A DNA stretch of 64,000 bases from Icerya purchasi (Eukaryota > Arthropoda > Insecta > Hemiptera > Monophlebidae), in assembly GCA_039619475.1 (NCBI GenBank), contig CM077116.1:252078440-252142439 (forward strand), in the 5' to 3' direction. This document shows, piece by piece, positions 59,071 to 64,000 of the stretch. Both the position numbers and the translations under genes were made by a program. Each line of letters starts with the position of its first letter. Position 1 is the first letter of the stretch. Below the pieces are notes generated by a model that saw only the letters and a list, made by a program, of their open reading frames with translations, searched no databases and was not told where the DNA came from.

Positions 59071-59073
<3 letters not shown>
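58153..59073. other. upstream flank of angel
   Basis: Should hold the 5' UTR and promoter or a further non-coding exon. No TATA box at a convincing place and no CpG-rich promoter is visible. Frames here are short and unrecognised. Confidence 0.4.

Positions 59074-59157
<84 letters not shown>
59074..59157. repeat. long TA microsatellite
   Basis: An almost perfect run of about 40 TA dinucleotides. It may form cruciforms and vary in length between individuals. Confidence 0.95.
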
Positions 59158-59159
<2 letters not shown>

Positions 59160-62100
59160 AATATATTATATATAAAATGAACGCAGCAGTTAATGTTTTT
59201 TAACAATTTTTTACATTCTTAATATATATTTTGTGTATTATTAAATTTTCTGTTTTACATTGTTTACACTAATTCATAAGATTAGACCGACAGCAAAAAT
59301 TTTAATTTAAATCTGCTACCGTCATAAAACGAGAAAATTGAAACATCCATTGATAACACAGACACCAATATGAAAACTTTCTAATTTCTAACACGATTTA
59401 ATTATAAATGCGTAAAAATAATTGGTGCAATATTAAATGCTTGTGCAAGCGTTAACAAATGTAAATAAGCCTTTACACTATTGATGTAAATTCATAGTTT
59501 CAAAAGATTAGAATTTTCGTGCTCTCTGCACGACATTTACAACCAAAAATTAGAGAACATACTTACAAATATATACAGTTTGATTACAATTCAAAAATTA
59601 TTTAAGATCTATTTACAGGTGTAAAATGTATACCGCATTAACAGTTATATAAACTAACTACCAAAATAATCGTTCAAGATAATTACTATTCGAGTATTCG
59701 TATAATACTGAACGATAGAAAAAAAATGAAGAATGCCGGTTCTCTGTTTACTGCATTATAACATTACCTGAATATAAAATTTCCGACTACTCGTTAAAAA
59801 AGTTCCATCTAGTTTTCACACTAATCAAAATATAATGACTTCATAACAAACCTTAGTTACCGCCGTAACTGTTTAACACGCAAACTAGTGAAATATTACG
59901 AAAATGAACGAAAAACAAGTCTGATAAACATATAAATCCCTTTTTACATTCATAGAGGTTAAAAATGCGCCCATTAGAAAAATACTCGCTGTAGTGACGC
60001 AATATTATAAAATGCATTGATACAATGCTATCGTAATGTTTTTGTTTAAAGAAAACGTTTCTGTTGAAATGAAATTTAACTCAATAAACGATTTATTACG
60101 CAAAATAAAACTGGCATTTAACTTCCTTAAGTTCATACTTTTTTAGAATGCCCTAATTGAATAAAACTATACTTTAAAAACATCGTACGGAACAACGCAT
60201 TAAGCGCAAATCATCGCAAATAAAATAACAATAACTGAATTCCTTTTAATGCAACCTAATTTTAATTTAATAAATAACCATTATATCCAAATATTCAACT
60301 ATATTTACAGAGATATGCTCAGGTGTTTTGACTAATATAAGAATATTGCTATATTTATACAAAAAAACATTAATATACAAAAACAGAGAAGATACAGAAT
60401 ATAATTACAAAGAACTAAAAAAAAAACAAATTTTAATTACAATCTGTTTTTACTGTAAACATTCGAACAAATTGTTTAGATGTTGTAAACTTTAAAAATA
60501 TTTAAGTGTAATTAACATAATGATGGTGATATTTAAGTATTCCGCTTCGTAAACTTTATGATTAACTGCAAATATTATCTATTTAATAGAAAAAAAAACA
60601 AAAAAAAAACAAACAAAAAACACTTACTGAAGCAATCATATAGACAACCTTCAAATTTCCACACAGTGCCGTCTTTTCCGAACGATGTTGTATTCTTAAC
60701 AACATGCGATAACTTTTCAAAAATGTGCGACTTTATCGATAAATCTATTATAACAATCGATTTTATTATCTTAATTTACAAAAACAAAAATATAAATTCA
60801 TTTTTATTTTTTATTTGTAACGAACAAATTCGAATAAACTTTACCCGGTATTATTTGCTATATGACCACAGTTAGCTGAATAAACTTTAACCGCTGATAA
60901 CTCGTGTTTTCCTAATTATAGATAGATAAGGGAAAAATTAATAATATGGTGAACATATATGTATATTGTATACATATGGAAAAATTTTAAAAATTTTAAA
61001 ATCTTAAACATGTGTAAAAAAAATGTGATTGTATTACCATTGGCAACTGCTTATAATGTCACCCGATTACTGCATTTGATGCCTAAAACGTTGATTATTA
61101 TGGTAATACTGTAATTTTGTATTCATAGTAGTGTTTTACCGAAGTTTCAGGTTCAGTCAGTTACGACCTAAAATATGAGTTTCAGTTCAAGTTTCAGTTT
61201 CGGTCAAATATTATTCGAACTTTTGGTTTCAACCGTAACTCTAATCGGAAGGCTTTATTTTACTTCATTGTGTGCTTTTCGAAAATGAGACACCATTTCA
61301 TACTTGGAATCTATTTGACACAATAACCATTTTAATTACATATGTATTTAAACAAAACAGTTTCTCAAGAATCTAGGCAAACGATGTAACCCACTCAATT
61401 TAGCATATCTTTTATATTTTATCATTCCTTTCAATTTCAAAAATTCCTTTCAACGGAAAAGTGAAACATGTTTCTAGTAAAATAGTGAAAAAAAAAGGAA
61501 CATGACCTTAGAATATTTGCTTTTTGATCGTATATTTCATAAAAACTGATTTGCTTTTATAACAATATAACAAGAAATAAATAGAAATGACTTGTTTTTG
61601 AATTATAATATTAGACTGTTTATATATGATTATTAATTGGGAAAATTTTAACTTTTTTTATAAAAAAAATTATTATGTAATAAGCGTATTTGAATTTTAT
61701 TTTAAAAAAATCTTTTAAAATCAAGTTTCGATTTTGATTTTGGCCGAAAACTTTGTTTCGGACAGACACCAATTCATAGCAGATTATTATTGCGTTTTTT
61801 TTTTTAATTTTCACTTTTACGCTTACTCTATTTTATTCAGTCCTGGTTTTAGAAAAAGTTAGATATACTCTTGGAAAACATATTACGGTATCTCTCTCGT
61901 GATTGCGGTTACAAAACGAATACCGCATAAACGGTAGTATAATTCTTATAAAGGTAAAATTAACACATGTTTAAAAAAAAAAAACTTATTTAAAAGAATG
62001 TCAGTAGCTTTTTTATACTGTATCGTTTTATTTTCAAATTCCGTATCAGTATAAAAATATTTTTTATTTGATACTTTTGGAGAAATTAATTAGTTTTTAC

Positions 62101-62420
62101 TATTCCGAATGGTGAAGAAAAATAAAATGTTTCTTTGTGTGAATTAACCAGTAATAGCTGTGAGTGAAAAACGAGTATTGTGAAACTTACATATTTATCA
62201 ATTAGAATAGTCCAGGAAGCAGAGAATTTTTTCGGTACGAATTTTCAAACTTTTTTTCAGTTTTACACCTGCCAAACGTATTACCTATACTTACAGATTA
62301 GACAGGCTATTTTTTCTTCAGTATATTTTTTACTATTACAACTTTTATCATTGGAAAAAAAAGTGTAGCGGGGGTTTATATGTTCTAATGCATTTTCCGT
62401 CTGAACCCATTGGGCCCCCC
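59158..62420. other. AT-rich flank, nothing recognised
   Basis: 3.3 kb of AT-rich DNA without coding similarity. GTTTCAGTTTCGGTC-type short direct repeats around 61145-61210 are simple-sequence-like. Confidence 0.45.
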
Positions 62421-62422
62421 AT

Positions 62423-62423
<1 letters not shown>

Positions 62424-62467
<44 letters not shown>
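62424..62467. repeat. TA microsatellite next to SINE
   Basis: About 22 TA dinucleotides directly beyond the 3' side of the inverted SINE copy. SINE 3' ends often carry such simple repeats. Confidence 0.9.
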
Positions 62468-62470
<3 letters not shown>

Positions 62471-62479
62471 TTTTACTTA

Positions 62480-62860
62480 GATTTACTTCTTCTTTATAGT
62501 GCCATACTCAGCTTTTGAGCGTCGGCGACCACCTATTCGTACATTTTTAACTGTACAGATATAGTTAGTGTACTAGGCAATTGTTATATGCAACGCAGGT
62601 GTACACACGCAAGACTACATTCGGAACTGATTGTAGCCGCTTGTTATCGCGCTATAAGTGCAGTCCAGTGTGTGTCTGCTGCGTACTAACCAAGGGCTCA
62701 TATGATGTTGTATATGGTGGTTTGCCATTGCCTTCCACGTGATTATTAGCGATTATTTATTTAATTCTTTGTAATAAATTCGGTCGTCGCTCGGGATCGA
62801 ACCCCTGACCTTTGTAACGGAAGTCAAGCGCTCTAGCAACTGGGCTATCGCGACGACTAC
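62480..62860 (-). mobile_element. tRNA-derived SINE, copy 2
   Basis: On the minus strand the head starts GTCGTCGCGATAGCCCAG, with A box TAGCCCAGTTGC (62847-62836) and a perfect B box GGTTCGATCC (62803-62794). The body (GCTAATAATCACGTGGAAGG, GCAGACACACACTGG, AATCAGTTCCGAATGTAGTC) aligns with the copy at 24.65 kb. The 3' portion (GCCGACGCTCAAAAGCTGAG) differs from copy 1, so the family has at least two tail types, or one copy is chimeric. It is not a functional tRNA: the anticodon stem does not pair well. Confidence 0.85.
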
Positions 62861-64000
62861 TAACTAAATAATTTTATCGATGTTTGCTGATTGAGAAAAT
62901 TAGTACCGAAAAAGTTGACTGCCTCCTGGACTAGAAATGATTGTGTTTAGAAATCATCAGTTCAATAGTAAAGAGAATTATATATTGTTAGGAATACCTT
63001 TTAATAACAAAATCTTTCAAAGTAAAGCCTACTGATAATCAGTGAATTTATCACTTTATAAATATAATTGCTGTTCTAAAATAACTGTAATTTTAGTAGC
63101 ACACTTTCATTCTGTTGTTGCTATTAATTTTCATTAAACATTTTACAAATCTGTAGTTGTGACTGTGATGTAACATATCGCACAAAAATGTGAAATGTAA
63201 TTTTAACCGATACTTGTGAATTTTTAATTAATTATACAAAATTATATCGGAACGTATGCTTCAACTCTAATCAAATCAAAAAAAAAACAAAAGAGGCAAT
63301 GCGGGACAGAACGTTAGATTTCAACGAGCCTTTCGGGAACACACTTGTGCAAGTACAAAAATACTCAAAAAGCATCGAAAAGTACTTAAGAAGAATCGAT
63401 TATCGTTTGTAGTATTCATCACTTTAAATTTCAATTTTATTGAAAAATTAATAATTATTTTACTTTTCTTAATAAAAACTACACAATATTTTTTTCTATT
63501 AACTTTTTAATAATAATAAATCCTTTTTCTGTTGTTTATTTACATTTTATGCACTACAATATTTAACTTTTAGTTTATTTCAAATCAAAGTACATGTAAT
63601 TTTTTCTTCCAAATTTTTAATTTAAGTAAATAAAGGGAGAAAAGTTTTTAACAATTTTATTAAGATATTTTTCCATTAAAATACAGGAAATTTATTAAAC
63701 TGAACCTAAGAAATAAAGTAACAAAACAATTTCATTTAATAACATTGTAAAACATATAGTAAATAAAATTTCGTAAATGTATGTAACATTGTATATATTT
63801 TTTCGATTATAGCAACATTAAAAAAATATGAAATAAAGTTCACATACCTAAACTAGATGTAAATAAGAAATCTACGAACTAAAAAAAGTTTATTGTTTTA
63901 CAGTAATAAAAGTGGTTGCCGCTATTACTGTCTATAATTATTAACATTCAAATTATATTTGTTTTATTAGTTTTTGGGAATATACTGAATATATACTACT
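62861..64000. other. AT-rich flank, nothing recognised
   Basis: No coding similarity or repeat structure was recognised to the end of the window. Confidence 0.45.

Noticed and set aside
62780..62860. Possible functional tRNA gene on the minus strand
   Set aside because: The A and B boxes are good but the anticodon stem pairs poorly, and the sequence continues into a body shared with another copy, so it is a SINE head.
1..64000. CRISPR arrays, bacterial operons or phage genes
   Set aside because: No regularly spaced short repeats, no ribosome-binding-site-led gene runs and no phage or bacterial proteins were seen. The spliced gene and transposon content are eukaryotic.

Overview
This is an AT-rich, intron-dominated animal nuclear sequence, most likely from an insect or other arthropod. 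The evidence is spliced coding exons with GT/AG boundaries, a mariner and a Tigger/pogo transposon with TA target duplications, I-clade and RTE-like non-LTR retrotransposons, hAT and Gypsy remnants, and a tRNA-derived SINE. No prokaryotic gene, operon or CRISPR array was found. The species cannot be fixed from the sequence alone.

The window is organised around one host gene on the minus strand. It is a homolog of Angel, an endonuclease/exonuclease/phosphatase (EEP) nuclease of the CCR4/nocturnin group. I assembled nine coding exons by hand, from 58152 down to 9199. All eight splice junctions keep frame, giving 3315 nt, or 1104 residues plus stop. The catalytic landmarks are all present and in order: FKVISYN, ICLQEV, ANTHLLYNPRR, AGDFNS, CTVDFIF and GSDHLPL. 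The first exon alone encodes about 680 residues of low-complexity, basic and acidic sequence. A tenth, symmetric 132-base exon (46688..46819) would also fit and is marked as a candidate.

Nearly everything else is intron filled with repeats, or flanking DNA. Left flank (1-9.2 kb): a hAT remnant, a broken I-clade element, an internally deleted mariner, a Gypsy remnant, a dispersed repeat and the probable 3' UTR of angel. Introns from 9.4 to 24 kb: several I-clade 3' ends (one with a target-site duplication), a hairpin-forming repeat and a 1312-bp mariner. Intron 24.4-27.8 kb: a SINE, a small inverted repeat and a large foldback array. Introns 27.8-56 kb: an RTE-like fragment, more I-clade pieces, a DUF4371-type hAT remnant and a Tigger element lacking its catalytic core that appears nested in a non-LTR element. 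Right flank (58-64 kb): nothing recognised except a long TA microsatellite and a second SINE copy.

All transposable-element coding regions seen here are broken, so the only gene likely to be functional is angel. Its introns have grown largely by transposon insertion.
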